Shown piece by piece: positions 40,841 to 50,450 of a DNA stretch of 64,000 nt; position 1 is the first letter of the stretch, and each line of letters opens with the position of its first letter. This stretch comes from CAYWFF01 sp964458085 (GTDB taxonomy: Bacteria; Patescibacteriota; Microgenomatia; UBA8517). The notes beneath the pieces are model-generated. The model saw only the letters and a program-made list of their open reading frames with translations, made no database searches and was not told the DNA's origin. The stretch covers positions 29,351 through 93,350 of the forward strand of contig CAYWFF010000001.1 of NCBI GenBank assembly GCA_964458085.1, written 5' to 3'. The position numbers and the translations under genes were made by a program.

Positions 40841-42061
40841 TTAGTCCAAATAGTCCTGGAGTTTTTTGCGGCGGCTGGGGTGTTTGAGTTTCCGTAAAGC
40901 TTTGGCTTCAATTTGCCGGATTCGTTCCCTGGTAACTCCGAAAACTTTACCGACTTCCTCTAATGTCATTTGTTTGTTTCCTTCCAACCCGAAACGGAGT
41001 TTCAATACTTTCGCTTCTCTCTCAGAAAGGGTGGATAATACTTCATCCAAATGGTCCTTCAACAATTGTTTCGAAGCCTGATCAACTGGGGAAAGTTGAC
41101 TTTCGTCAGGAATAAAATCTCCCAGGAAACTCTCCTGATCCTCTCCCACGGGCGCCTCAAGCGAGGTGACTTCCTGGGCTATCTTGAAAATTTCCCTGAC
41201 TCTTTCAGGTTCAATTTCAGCTTCCTCAGCTATTTCTTCGGCGGTTGGCTCTCTACCCAGCTCCTGCATGAGGCGTCTGCTGATGCGGTAGAGCTTGTTA
41301 ATAGTTTCCACCATATGCACAGGAATTCGGATAGTCCGTGCCTGATCAGCAATTGCCCGTGTAATTGCCTGCCGTATCCACCAAGTTGCATACGTTGAAA
41401 ATTTAAAGCCTTTACGCCAATCGTATTTTTCAACAGCTCTGATAAGTCCCTGATTTCCCTCCTGAATGAGATCCAAAAGAGACAAACCACGGCCAATATA
41501 TTTTTTTGCAATAGAAACAACTAATCTGAGGTTTGATTCAGTCAATTTATCTTTTGATCTGCTGTTTACCCCTTTAGCTTTAGAAATAGTGTCATCAACA
41601 CCGGGGCTTTTCCTGGTCACTGCTGCGATAAATGTCGCCAAATTGGCCACTTTTTTGTATTCTGCAGGTAATTGTTTGGCAAATAAAGAATGAAGGTACT
41701 TTAATTGATCCTGTTCATAATGCTTTGCAAGTTCGACTTCCTCTTCAGCATCAAGAAGCGGCACTTTCCCTATTTCCCTCAGGTATTGCCTCACGGGATC
41801 GGTTGATTCAATTCCGGTTAATTTTGAAAGAATTTCTATTTCCCTTTCAAGCTTTTCTTTGGCTTTGTCTTCGCTCTCGAGCTCCTCGGTAGTTACCGAT
41901 TCAAAGACGTCTATCCCTTCTGCAAGGAGAGTATCATAAAGGTCATCTAATTCAGTTAGTCTGCTTTCAGCATCAGGAAACACTTCCAAAATTTCTTCTT
42001 GGGTTAAAAAACCTTGATCACGCCCTTTTTTAATAAGTTCGATTACATCTTTTCGCTTCAT
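40841..42061 (-). CDS. rpoD: Primary sigma factor (RpoD/SigA)
   Basis: A 406-residue sigma-70. A short region 1.1-like N-terminus is followed by 1.2 (DPVRQYLREIGKVPLL), region 2 (LRLVVSIAKKYIGRGLSLLDLIQEGNQGL; GFKFSTYATWWIRQAI for -10 recognition), region 3 (GREPTAEEIAEEAEI) and region 4.2 (TLEEVGKVFGVTRERIRQIEAKALRKL for -35 recognition). All parts are intact, consistent with the -10 boxes seen across the window. A TATAAT lies 30 bp upstream and a GAAAGG SD just before the ATG. The dnaG gene is immediately upstream. Confidence 0.97.
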   Translation of the reverse strand: MKRKDVIELIKKGRDQGFLTQEEILEVFPDAESRLTELDDLYDTLLAEGIDVFESVTTEELESEDKAKEKLEREIEILSKLTGIESTDPVRQYLREIGKVPLLDAEEEVELAKHYEQDQLKYLHSLFAKQLPAEYKKVANLATFIAAVTRKSPGVDDTISKAKGVNSRSKDKLTESNLRLVVSIAKKYIGRGLSLLDLIQEGNQGLIRAVEKYDWRKGFKFSTYATWWIRQAITRAIADQARTIRIPVHMVETINKLYRISRRLMQELGREPTAEEIAEEAEIEPERVREIFKIAQEVTSLEAPVGEDQESFLGDFIPDESQLSPVDQASKQLLKDHLDEVLSTLSEREAKVLKLRFGLEGNKQMTLEEVGKVFGVTRERIRQIEAKALRKLKHPSRRKKLQDYLD

Positions 42062-42132
42062 ACTGCCTTTCAGGAATTACTGTGAATTATACATTGGAAC
42101 GCGCTTCTTTCCAAATCGGAAAGAATTTATCA

Positions 42133-43884
42133 CTATTTAGACTCTTTGTGAAGACTTGATAATTGTCTACCTATTTCACGAAACGCCTTCTGAGCTTCTT
42201 TAAGTTTTAATTTTTCTCCGGCGCTCTCATGCTTTTGGATTTCTTGAGAAATCTGTTGCATTTTTTCTTTTAATGTTATCTCAGCAAGTTCTGAAAGGTT
42301 ATCTTTCCATGTTTCTTCATTAAAACCCGTTTCTCTCAAATCCATCAACATCAGCTCAGCATAAGCAGGTTTCAATTCAGGCGGAAGTGTTTCCGCAAAT
42401 GTTTGTGAACTTATATTTGGGTCGGAAGTTTCAACAAAATGCATAGCTAAAGCCTTTAGCCGGGGGGTAATAAAAAAGCTGGCTAATTCTTCGGTAACCC
42501 TGTCCGGCGCATAAGTAAAAGCATAAGACAAAACAGTTTCTTCTAAACGCACTCTTCTGGTTTTTATTTCAGGAATATTATTGCTTTGAATAGAAGAAGT
42601 TGGGGATGAATTAGTCTTCTTATCAAGAGATTTGAACAAAACATCAGGGGGCACTTGCAACCTGTTTGCAAGCTGTGCTATATAGTGTGCTTGGACAACA
42701 TGGTTTTCAATTTCCGACAAAATAGGTAAAACCAATTTACTTATGTGCGCTTTGCCCGATGCTGTGGTCTGGTCATATTGTTTAATAGCAGAAGAAATAA
42801 AGAAGTCCCATATCGGTACCGCGCTCAACAGTGCTTTCCGAAAAGCTTCTGGGTTTTTTCTTACCGCTTCGTCAGGATCTTTACCGTCAGTAATCTGGGC
42901 AACATGAACCTCCAAACCCTCCTTTTCTGCAATAATAATTCCCCGTCTGGTCGCACTGTCTCCGGCAACATCTGCGTCAAGCGCCAGAACAACCCGCTCG
43001 GTAAAGCGACCAATCAATCGCGCCTGTTCTATGGTAAAAGCGGTTCCTTTCAGTGCAACAACATGTTTTATGCCGGCTTGCCAAACGGACAGCATATCAA
43101 GCTCCCCTTCCACCACCACCAGTTCTTTGGTGTGTTTGACTTCTTTTTTTGTTTCATTTAGACCGTAAAGCATGGTCGACTTATGATAAACCGGCGTATC
43201 GGGAGTGTTAATATATTTGGCCGTATCTTCTCTCCCCCCTGGAAGAATCCGACCGGCAAAACCTGCAATGGATCCTAAATGAGTTTTTAAGGGAAAGATG
43301 ACTCTTCCGTGGAAGCGGTCAACAAGTAAACTTCCTTTCCGGTAAACTATCCCTGCTTCTTCTAAAGTTTCAATTGAGGTATGTTTCTTGGAAACTATAT
43401 ACTGCGAAAATGCAGCCGAGTTTTCAGGGCTAAATCCCAATTGGAAAGCTTTAATTGTTGTGATATCGAGTCCGCGATTGTTTTGCAAGTAAGCTAATGC
43501 TTTTTGCCCTAAAGGATGGGATACCAATACATAGTGATAAAATTTGGCAACCAAGTCATTTACAGCATAAAGCTTTTCTTTGGCCGAATAAGCACCGGTT
43601 GATTGTTTTAATTCTATTCCAACCTTGTCGGCCAAAAGTTTCAAGGCTTCATAAAATTCCAATCCTTCGTGTTTTTGTAAAAAAGTAAAGACATCCCCAG
43701 ATTCACCGCAACCGAAACATTTAAAAATCTGAAGTTCCTGGGATACCATAAAAGAAGGTGTCTTCTCACCATGGAAAGGGCAGAGTCCTTTGAAGTTCCT
43801 GCCCGCTTTTTTTAGGTCTACATACTCACCAATTATTGAAACAATATCATTTCTCAGTTTAACTTCTTCAACCTGGTCAGCCAT
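42133..43884 (-). CDS. dnaG: DNA primase DnaG
   Basis: A 583-residue primase making RNA primers for replication. The zinc finger CPFHGEKTPSF ... CFGCG is at about residues 36-60, the RNA polymerase core at 110-230, TOPRIM motifs VVVEGELDMLSV and VLALDADVAGDSA at about 240-310, and a helical C-terminal DnaB-interaction region. It forms the usual macromolecular-synthesis pair with rpoD (71 bp apart). It is the chromosomal primase, distinct from the element primase at 23172. Confidence 0.96.
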   Translation of the reverse strand: MADQVEEVKLRNDIVSIIGEYVDLKKAGRNFKGLCPFHGEKTPSFMVSQELQIFKCFGCGESGDVFTFLQKHEGLEFYEALKLLADKVGIELKQSTGAYSAKEKLYAVNDLVAKFYHYVLVSHPLGQKALAYLQNNRGLDITTIKAFQLGFSPENSAAFSQYIVSKKHTSIETLEEAGIVYRKGSLLVDRFHGRVIFPLKTHLGSIAGFAGRILPGGREDTAKYINTPDTPVYHKSTMLYGLNETKKEVKHTKELVVVEGELDMLSVWQAGIKHVVALKGTAFTIEQARLIGRFTERVVLALDADVAGDSATRRGIIIAEKEGLEVHVAQITDGKDPDEAVRKNPEAFRKALLSAVPIWDFFISSAIKQYDQTTASGKAHISKLVLPILSEIENHVVQAHYIAQLANRLQVPPDVLFKSLDKKTNSSPTSSIQSNNIPEIKTRRVRLEETVLSYAFTYAPDRVTEELASFFITPRLKALAMHFVETSDPNISSQTFAETLPPELKPAYAELMLMDLRETGFNEETWKDNLSELAEITLKEKMQQISQEIQKHESAGEKLKLKEAQKAFREIGRQLSSLHKESK

Positions 43885-43950
43885 TTGGCTTATTCTATCA
43901 TGACGCTACGCAATATAACTTTTCGAAGAAGCAAGAACATAGTTTTAAAT

Positions 43951-45504
43951 TTACGGTTTTTCATAGAGTACGGATAGATCGTCTTCATAAATAATGAACC
44001 ATCCGTCTTTTTCTAACCGAACTATAAGTGGAACAATAGTACTTTTGCCTTGCAACTGCCGAATATATGCATATACTTTGTCGTCTAGTTCTGAAACAAG
44101 GCCATTTTTTTGATTTTTTAAAAGTAAAACCGTAGTAATATTAAATTTATCAAAAAGTTCTCCATATTGTTCTTCGCCTGTTCTAATATCAGAATATCTT
44201 TCAAACGCATATGCCAGTTCGTGAGAGTTGGGAGGATCCCATTTCCAGCTAGGCATCCGCCCGTCAATAAATACTTTCTGTCCAGGAAGTTTCCAGATGA
44301 TATACCCTCCCCAACCATATTCAGAAAATATATTTCCCTTGGGCTTATTAATTTTTAAATAAGATAAAGCATCAACAGGATAATAACTATTTTCACTTAT
44401 ACCGTACGATCCACGTAAGGTAACAACAGTCTGGAAAATAACAATCAGTATTGCAATTATAAACAGTACTTTATACGCAGTATAGAAACGTTCTTTCCCG
44501 AACTTGAATTTTACAGACTCTTGGTATAAACACAAAAACCCTTCAACAGAAACTGGTATTGCAGTTATCATCCATATAGGTACATGCCTTCTGCTTAACA
44601 TTGCCTGGAACAAGAAAAACAAAAATATAGCCAGGTGTTCAAGCTTATATTTACCTTTAAATTTCCATGCAAAAAGACCTGTTAAGGCAAGCATCAAAAC
44701 CATTGCAAAATCAAGCATCAAAAAGGCAGGCATCCACTCAGTTATTGCCCAACGAAGATGTGAGTCTGAAACTGAAGACCATATTTCCCGCCAAGTGCCT
44801 AACTCATAAGGATTAACTAGTGTTATGAGGGTTGAGACACTAAAAACTACCCAATTGATCCAGGTAATTTTTTTAAACCGCAAATCTCTAATACTGACAT
44901 GAAGCCCTAAAAGTGCCAATCCTGAAGCAAAACCGCCATGGACGTTTGCCCATAGTAAAAACAAGAATGGAACAAAATAACGAAGCTTTAGCCAAACTTT
45001 AGCATTATAAAGCAGATATAAAAGAATTGAAAAAAATAACCAAGTAAAAACTTGAGCCCGAACTCCAAAGAAAGTAAAAAAAACTGATATCAGAAGAAGT
45101 AATGGAAAGAAACTTATTAATCCAAAGCGTGTTTTTAGAGTTTTAGGAATTATTGGGTATTTTGAAACTTGTTTTATTATAGTCAACCACACAATGAGAA
45201 TGGTGAAAAGCATTACTAGACTGAAAATTATACTTATTCCATACATACCCCATCGAGAATAAACAAGAGCAATTAATGCATCCACAAGCCAAGCGTGATC
45301 GACAAAAGGAAAAGAAGGCATCGAATAGCTATAAAGATCCACTTTAGGCACACCATTTTCCAGAATATATTCCCCGGTTTTTAACCTCCAACCAAAATCA
45401 GGATCAAGAAATACAACTGCTTTCAGTAAAAATACAAGACTCACCATAATCCAAACAAAATGTTTGACTATTCCCATATTTCCTTTGTTTACTGTTTTTA
45501 ACAT
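43951..45504 (-). CDS. Polytopic membrane protein, GT-C-like
   Basis: A 517-residue protein with about ten membrane segments. The first outer loop is DPDFGWRLKTGEYILENGVP, which then reads VDLYSYSM, a pattern shared by membrane proteins of CPR and Chloroflexi thought to be GT-C glycosyltransferases. The last 150 residues are soluble and extracytoplasmic. It lies 10 bp downstream of another polytopic gene. An alternative start is MGIVKHF at 45477. Confidence 0.65.
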   Translation of the reverse strand: MLKTVNKGNMGIVKHFVWIMVSLVFLLKAVVFLDPDFGWRLKTGEYILENGVPKVDLYSYSMPSFPFVDHAWLVDALIALVYSRWGMYGISIIFSLVMLFTILIVWLTIIKQVSKYPIIPKTLKTRFGLISFFPLLLLISVFFTFFGVRAQVFTWLFFSILLYLLYNAKVWLKLRYFVPFLFLLWANVHGGFASGLALLGLHVSIRDLRFKKITWINWVVFSVSTLITLVNPYELGTWREIWSSVSDSHLRWAITEWMPAFLMLDFAMVLMLALTGLFAWKFKGKYKLEHLAIFLFFLFQAMLSRRHVPIWMITAIPVSVEGFLCLYQESVKFKFGKERFYTAYKVLFIIAILIVIFQTVVTLRGSYGISENSYYPVDALSYLKINKPKGNIFSEYGWGGYIIWKLPGQKVFIDGRMPSWKWDPPNSHELAYAFERYSDIRTGEEQYGELFDKFNITTVLLLKNQKNGLVSELDDKVYAYIRQLQGKSTIVPLIVRLEKDGWFIIYEDDLSVLYEKP

Positions 45505-45514
45505 AGTTATTGTT

Positions 45515-46711
45515 TTATCCTGTCAAAAATAAATAAAAGTTACTTAAAGCCGCAATAAACACAATTGTTTTAAATCCGTTACTCAATTGTTTATTTTTTG
45601 CTTGATAGTTTTTCATTAAAAGCCAAAAAAGTAAGGGTAAAAAATCAAGCGAATATCGGTATCCGAATTGTCTCCACCCAACTCCATAATAATTAAAAAT
45701 GACGAGGGCAATTATCACTACCGTGAATAAAATAATTTTGGACAGTTTATCTTTATGAGACAAAAGAAACAGATATACAAAGTAAGGAGAAGTTATAAAT
45801 ACACTCATCCCCCAACTGTTTGATTTTAAAAACGGAAACTGTAAAACTGATGAAACACCGTCACGAAAAACAGGCAGAGGAGTTGCGAGCAAAAAGTAAT
45901 AAAGATTTCCTGGAATGTGAATTGGATTTAGTATTCCATAAGATCGGGCAATCTGTGCATGCTCAGGGATTAGCTGGTATGAATAGCCCTGTTCTAATGG
46001 ATTTCCAAAACGAAATAAGTTGTACAGTCCCAATATAACTACTGCAAAGCCAAAGGGAATAATAAGTTGTGAAAGTTTCATAATCCGAGTCTTGCTATCT
46101 ATGGAATTTTTAAAAACCAAAAGTAATCCAAATAGCATTACTGCCAATGAAGCAGAAGTTCTTGTAAGAAAGATAAGCCCAAAAAGTATACCAATTAACC
46201 AATATCTCTTTGTTGTGAGGTATTCATATATTGCTACGAATGTTAATAGTACAGTTATAACGTGAGAAAAGTACCAACTCCATGGAATTAGCGCGACTCC
46301 TAAAAATGCAGAGGCAAAACAAAACGCACCGGCAAGAATAATAGAATCACTATGAGTATAACGATATATTTTAGCGATCTTATAAATTATATAAAATACA
46401 ATAGGAACTAAAATTATCTGTAAATAACCTTGATAAAATATCTGCCCAAGTAGGCCGAAGGTAAAAACAAATGGCAACACAACAACAGCCGGGAAAGGTC
46501 CCAATGGCCAATAATACTGGGAGTTAAATAAAACACTATCATTCCATGTCCCCGGCATTTGTGTAAATGCAAGACTTCCTTCTAAAAACGACATTGCCAA
46601 AAAAGAAAATTGCTGCTCTACAACTGTCAGTCGCAGGTTAAAAGAAGCAACTACCAACAATATGGCAATTATTAATACCTTCAAAAAATGAGGTTTCAAA
46701 TTTATATTCAT
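45515..46711 (-). CDS. Polytopic membrane protein, probable glycosyltransferase
   Basis: About 398 residues with 10-11 hydrophobic segments. An outer loop (PGTWNDSVLFNSQYYWPLGPFPAV) after the first segment fits the GT-C layout. I start at MNINLKPHF (46711), 13 nt after the upstream stop; a longer form would overlap the upstream gene by 68 bp. It belongs to a row of four leftward envelope genes with the sulfotransferase. Confidence 0.62.
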   Translation of the reverse strand: MNINLKPHFLKVLIIAILLVVASFNLRLTVVEQQFSFLAMSFLEGSLAFTQMPGTWNDSVLFNSQYYWPLGPFPAVVVLPFVFTFGLLGQIFYQGYLQIILVPIVFYIIYKIAKIYRYTHSDSIILAGAFCFASAFLGVALIPWSWYFSHVITVLLTFVAIYEYLTTKRYWLIGILFGLIFLTRTSASLAVMLFGLLLVFKNSIDSKTRIMKLSQLIIPFGFAVVILGLYNLFRFGNPLEQGYSYQLIPEHAQIARSYGILNPIHIPGNLYYFLLATPLPVFRDGVSSVLQFPFLKSNSWGMSVFITSPYFVYLFLLSHKDKLSKIILFTVVIIALVIFNYYGVGWRQFGYRYSLDFLPLLFWLLMKNYQAKNKQLSNGFKTIVFIAALSNFYLFLTG

Positions 46712-46724
46712 TTTTACAGTCTTT

Positions 46725-48161
46725 TTATAAGCTAAGGTATATTTCTGCCAGAACGTTGTCTTTACCATCTCTATACTCGCTAACTTTTTCAAGTTTAAAT
46801 TTATTTTTAAAGTTGTTTAAGTACTCTTTACCCACTAAACGGTCAAATTCATTCTCATAAACAAATACGAAAGTGGTATCTGCTGTTCGTTCTGGAGTCA
46901 CCAGCCTATGTTGATCCTGGTAAATAGAGGCGTTCCGTTCAGTCAAAGTAGTTAAAAACAGTGGCTGAAAATACCGATCCATAGGGTCTTTGTCAGTTAG
47001 AAGATAATATTCAGGTTGATAGGTAACCATTTGTAGGTAATCCTGTCCGTGTAAATCTACTTCTTTTATTAAGAAAGACTGCAAAGATGTATTGTCTAAC
47101 TTATTTGCAGTAAACATCAGGTAATTGAAAATAACAAAAATACTGAGAAGGATCATGCATAAGTTTTTACGGTGTTGATCTTTAACTAAATATAGACTCG
47201 CAAAGACTACCAAGCTAAATTGTGCAAACTGATGATAAAAAAAGGAACCGGTTACAAAAGTAGCTAAAGTGCTTGCTAATCCAAAAACTATATATAAAAG
47301 TTTATTTCTACTAGACTTACTAATTAAAAAATGTATAGAAATTGCAAATATAACAAGAAAGCTCATTAATAGATGTGGTTGCAAAATCATAGTTGCAACA
47401 ATTTTATACAATAAGACATCCTGAAAAGTACTGATAAAACTGATGTTCCTGGTTATTGTATTAAGAAACAAATACCGCAAGTCTCCGAAAAGTGAAGCGA
47501 TTCCGATGATTACAAGTGAAGATAAAATAATATACGAGACAAATCGAAACAGTTTTATCAAATCTCTAACAATAAACACATTGTATGCCAATGGGATTAT
47601 CAGGAAAAACAATGTTGTCAATCTACCACAAAAAGATAAGGAGATAAGTGTTGCAGCAAGAGCTAGACGTTCTTTTTTGTATAAATATAATGAAGCTAAG
47701 GCAAGTGGATATGTAATTGACTCGGATAAAAATCCACCATGTACGCTCCCTATAAGATAACTTTTATAAAGTGCCGTAATGAAAACCAACCAAATATAGT
47801 GAGAGACTTTTGTGGAATAAATTTTTAAACCAAACCATTCTTTAATAACTGCAAGCATTATTGCTACAGTAAGTGCATCACTTACACTACTTGCTATTAT
47901 TAGCGCCAAGTTATAGTTATCACGAAATACCGCATACAGTCCGGCAAAAACAACATAGGTTACAGGTCCTTTATTTACAGCAAAATCAGCAAACATATCA
48001 TAACCTCTGATAACTCCCCGGCCGATAGTGTAATACGCATGGAAATCCGGATCAGTTCTACCAACTAATAAAAGTAGGGAGATAAGAAAACTGGTAATAC
48101 TTATTACCAAGACTGCCCTGGTTTTATAATTTCTAAGAAGGTTTTTAAATAACTTTTGCAT
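46725..48161 (-). CDS. GT-C family membrane glycosyltransferase-like protein
   Basis: A 478-residue protein with about ten segments. The loop DPDFHAYYTIGRGVIRGYDM then DFAVNKGPVTYV has the Asp pair and the KGP motif common in ArnT/PMT-like proteins of bacteria. A soluble domain of 110 residues forms the C-terminus. The start overlaps the 3' end of the sulfotransferase gene by 17 bp, so translation is coupled. Confidence 0.7.
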   Translation of the reverse strand: MQKLFKNLLRNYKTRAVLVISITSFLISLLLLVGRTDPDFHAYYTIGRGVIRGYDMFADFAVNKGPVTYVVFAGLYAVFRDNYNLALIIASSVSDALTVAIMLAVIKEWFGLKIYSTKVSHYIWLVFITALYKSYLIGSVHGGFLSESITYPLALASLYLYKKERLALAATLISLSFCGRLTTLFFLIIPLAYNVFIVRDLIKLFRFVSYIILSSLVIIGIASLFGDLRYLFLNTITRNISFISTFQDVLLYKIVATMILQPHLLMSFLVIFAISIHFLISKSSRNKLLYIVFGLASTLATFVTGSFFYHQFAQFSLVVFASLYLVKDQHRKNLCMILLSIFVIFNYLMFTANKLDNTSLQSFLIKEVDLHGQDYLQMVTYQPEYYLLTDKDPMDRYFQPLFLTTLTERNASIYQDQHRLVTPERTADTTFVFVYENEFDRLVGKEYLNNFKNKFKLEKVSEYRDGKDNVLAEIYLSL

Positions 48162-49122
48162 TTTTTACAGGTATATTTCTTACTTTTTTGTCTGCTAACC
48201 ACAAAAAATGAAACGGGAAAGTAAATAGGCTAACAATTGTTTTTTCCGCTAGCGTCAAACCTGTTTTCCATGACATGTCGGGAACAATTGATTTAACTTT
48301 ATGAAATCTCAGGACGTTTCCCTGCAGATTGTGATATTTAGATTTATTTATTTCCTCGAGAATATTACTCACTGATTTGGTTGGGCCGATCTCCAAAAAC
48401 TTGTAGACATCTGATATTACTCTAAAAGGATCCGATGCAAAGTCCAGATATTTAATAGTCAAAAATTTAGGGTTATATTTTCTAAGCATTACTCTGCATG
48501 CTGTATGTACACCAACCCATTCTCCTATTGTCATGAATATGCTTCTATTTGCTAATCCCTTTATATTACGGGTGTCCTTTTTAAATGAATTAAGATAAGA
48601 AAAGGCGTCTCTTACCATATATATTACTTTTAGATCCACGTCTCTCATCAAAGGATCATTCAAAAGTTCATATAATCTTCTGGGGTCTTTTGACGAGTCT
48701 ACAATGTATGAAAGTTGAGGTTTAATTTTTTTTGCTTCAATACACACGTGGTTAAATATTTGTTTATTTTTGCCGATATTTACATTAAAGCGTATGAAGT
48801 GCTCTAAGGGGTTTAAAATATTAAGAAAAATTTTGTACGTGTCAATGTGTCCTCTGTTTTTTATGATAGGACGAGAGTTTCTAAAGTCTTTGTGGACTTT
48901 GCTCCAAAAAGGGCATTTTCCTGCGACTTTTCCACATGTGCAAACGTAGTCCGCATTTGTCCCTAATTTTTTATGAGGTATTTTTTCCAGATAGTGGCTA
49001 TAAAAGGCAAGCTCTCCAACAGAAAACACGTTGGAGTTGGAACCAAGAATCATATCTATCAACGTAGATCCACTGTGTCCTGCTCCCAAAATATAAATTA
49101 GTTTGCGGCGTTTTTTTCTCAT
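48145..49122 (-). CDS. Sulfotransferase family protein
   Basis: A 325-residue cytoplasmic protein with a P-loop-like 5'-phosphosulfate site (YILGAGHSGSTLIDMILGS, residues 10-28) and the 3'-phosphate-binding region YIVDSSKDPRRL with VIYMVRDAFSYLNSFKKD downstream. These are the PAPS motifs of bacterial sulfotransferases. It begins a transcription unit (TATAAT ending 11 nt upstream) with three polytopic proteins, so a sulfated surface glycan is a reasonable idea. PAPS-forming genes are not in the window. Confidence 0.85.
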   Translation of the reverse strand: MRKKRRKLIYILGAGHSGSTLIDMILGSNSNVFSVGELAFYSHYLEKIPHKKLGTNADYVCTCGKVAGKCPFWSKVHKDFRNSRPIIKNRGHIDTYKIFLNILNPLEHFIRFNVNIGKNKQIFNHVCIEAKKIKPQLSYIVDSSKDPRRLYELLNDPLMRDVDLKVIYMVRDAFSYLNSFKKDTRNIKGLANRSIFMTIGEWVGVHTACRVMLRKYNPKFLTIKYLDFASDPFRVISDVYKFLEIGPTKSVSNILEEINKSKYHNLQGNVLRFHKVKSIVPDMSWKTGLTLAEKTIVSLFTFPFHFLWLADKKVRNIPVKNAKVI

Positions 49123-49133
49123 AACATCTTAGT

Positions 49134-49139
49134 ATTATA
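49134..49139 (-). promoter_or_regulatory. -10 box TATAAT (reverse strand), leaderless type
   Basis: Ends 11 nt before the sulfotransferase ATG at 49122; no SD is present. Confidence 0.55.
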
Positions 49140-49313
49140 AACTACCGCAGACAAAACATTGAACGATAATCAGAAGCTATATAGAAATTGTTTACGACTT
49201 GATATAGCAGAATGAAATGGAGTTTATAAAAGTTTAATAAGATGACATGGGATAGTTGGGTGAATTGGTTTTTTTAGTTTTTGTGAGTGAGTTGGTTGCG
49301 TGCGTAGGTGGGT

Positions 49314-49339
49314 GAGGGATGGCCCGGAGGCCATCCCTC
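49314..49339. terminator. Perfect 11-bp hairpin downstream of GC-rich gene
   Basis: GAGGGATGGCC and GGCCATCCCTC pair around a 4-base loop (TCCG on the reverse strand). It lies 15 nt after the stop of the GC-rich gene. No T tract follows, so it may be a transcript-end stabiliser rather than a classic terminator. Confidence 0.5.
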
Positions 49340-49353
49340 TTAGTTCTCCCAGC

Positions 49354-50175
49354 CTAACGCGGGAGGTTCGCTTCAATGTACGAAGCGATTGCCTCCCAGT
49401 CCCGCTTCCGCAGAACTGTATCCACTCCAACTTGTTTGAAGGCGGGAATGTCGGTTGTGGGGTCACCAGTGTGGCCCACAAAAAGGACATCCTCCCAAGA
49501 GGACGGTAAGGAAGCCCTGCATTCGGCTCCAGTCGTCCTCTCCTCCGCCGAAGCGAAGGGGGATGTTGAAACGATTTGGTCGAGTAAAACAAACTCGACC
49601 GGATCAGCACCCTGCGGGTCCAGCTGCAGCAACTCAGGACAGCTTGAAACACCCAGCACAACCGCACCGGAAATATAACGAGGGAGTTGTACTTGTGCCT
49701 CCTCGATAATCTCCCGATCCCCTTCAAGTAGGAGAATCGTGATGGGATTGTTCTGCTCGGCAGCAGCCTGAGTGGTGGGGGTGGGGGCGACAGCATCACC
49801 AGCGGCGGTCGGGTCGGTGGCAGTAACGGCAGCATTCAGCTCAGCGGCTTGGGTGCGCGTAGACGCAGCTAGGGTGGAGGTCACCGCTGCCACAGTCTGC
49901 TCTACCGCCAGAGTGGCTTGACCACCCGGAGTCTGGGTGACCCGTAGGGTGTTAGCCTCCACCTCCGCAGCTGCCACAAGGGCAGTCGCTTTCGCGGCGG
50001 CGTCAGCCACTATCGATGCTCCCTCGTCGGGGGTGGGGGTAATCATAATGATCCCCCTTGGCAGGGTCTCGGCGTGCAGCCTCAACCCAGAGTCGCCCAG
50101 GGCAAAAGACCCCAGGGCGACCGCTACCAGCACTAACAGTGCCAGTAGCCAAAATGACCAACTTCTGTTCCTCAT
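49354..50175 (-). CDS. GC-rich membrane-anchored protein with receiver-like C-terminal domain
   Basis: About 273 residues, starting at 50175 with SD AAGGAG 7 nt upstream. An N-terminal anchor (WLLALLVLVAVALGSFALG) is followed by an Ala/Thr-rich stretch (50-150) and a domain like a response-regulator receiver: ITILLLEGDREIIEEA, EFVLLDQI, DVLFVGHT and TVLRKRDWEAI, with Asp/Thr/Lys positions roughly in order. GC content is far above all neighbours, and the TPTPD/TPTTQ linkers resemble Chloroflexi secreted proteins. Recent transfer is likely. A receiver outside the membrane would be odd; it may be a decoy fold. Confidence 0.7.
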   Translation of the reverse strand: MRNRSWSFWLLALLVLVAVALGSFALGDSGLRLHAETLPRGIIMITPTPDEGASIVADAAAKATALVAAAEVEANTLRVTQTPGGQATLAVEQTVAAVTSTLAASTRTQAAELNAAVTATDPTAAGDAVAPTPTTQAAAEQNNPITILLLEGDREIIEEAQVQLPRYISGAVVLGVSSCPELLQLDPQGADPVEFVLLDQIVSTSPFASAEERTTGAECRASLPSSWEDVLFVGHTGDPTTDIPAFKQVGVDTVLRKRDWEAIASYIEANLPR

Positions 50176-50226
50176 GAGGTTCTCCTTAAAAGTATTGCTC
50201 CACACCTTCGCGACGGCGGGAGCTGG

Positions 50227-50254
50227 AAAAAACTAATTCCTACCCGAAGGTAGG
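50227..50254 (-). terminator. Intrinsic terminator with UUCG loop (reverse strand)
   Basis: CCTACC-TTCG-GGTAGG followed by AATTAGTTTTTT on the reverse strand. It lies 50 nt before the GC-rich gene start and ends any transcript coming from the structured region, or acts as an attenuator. Confidence 0.65.
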
Positions 50255-50327
50255 CTGATCTGGTATTTTTTCGCTCCACCTCCTTTGCCTTTTTAAAGGG
50301 CAACTAAAAAACTCTAAACGCCCTCAC

Positions 50328-50419
50328 GGACGAACCAGTTTTGCATACAAATATATAGTTTTCTGCTTACTACATGCTACTTACTACAGCTACAATTTGT
50401 ATTCAAATTAAGTTCGTCC
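50328..50419 (-). ncRNA. Long hairpin, possible structured RNA
   Basis: GGACGAAC (50328-50335) pairs exactly with GTTCGTCC (50412-50419), and inside it ATACAAAT (50345-50352) pairs exactly with ATTTGTAT (50395-50402). Between them GTAGTAAG is repeated. Two nested perfect 8-bp stems are unlikely by chance. Strand is inferred from the neighbouring terminators. Confidence 0.45.
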
Positions 50420-50450
50420 ATAGGATAACCAATTCAACTTTCGCATTTTT

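Noticed and set aside
49224..49835. A 203-residue Pro-rich leftward ORF
   Set aside because: It is out of frame with the better supported GC-rich gene and has the low-complexity composition of a shadow frame.
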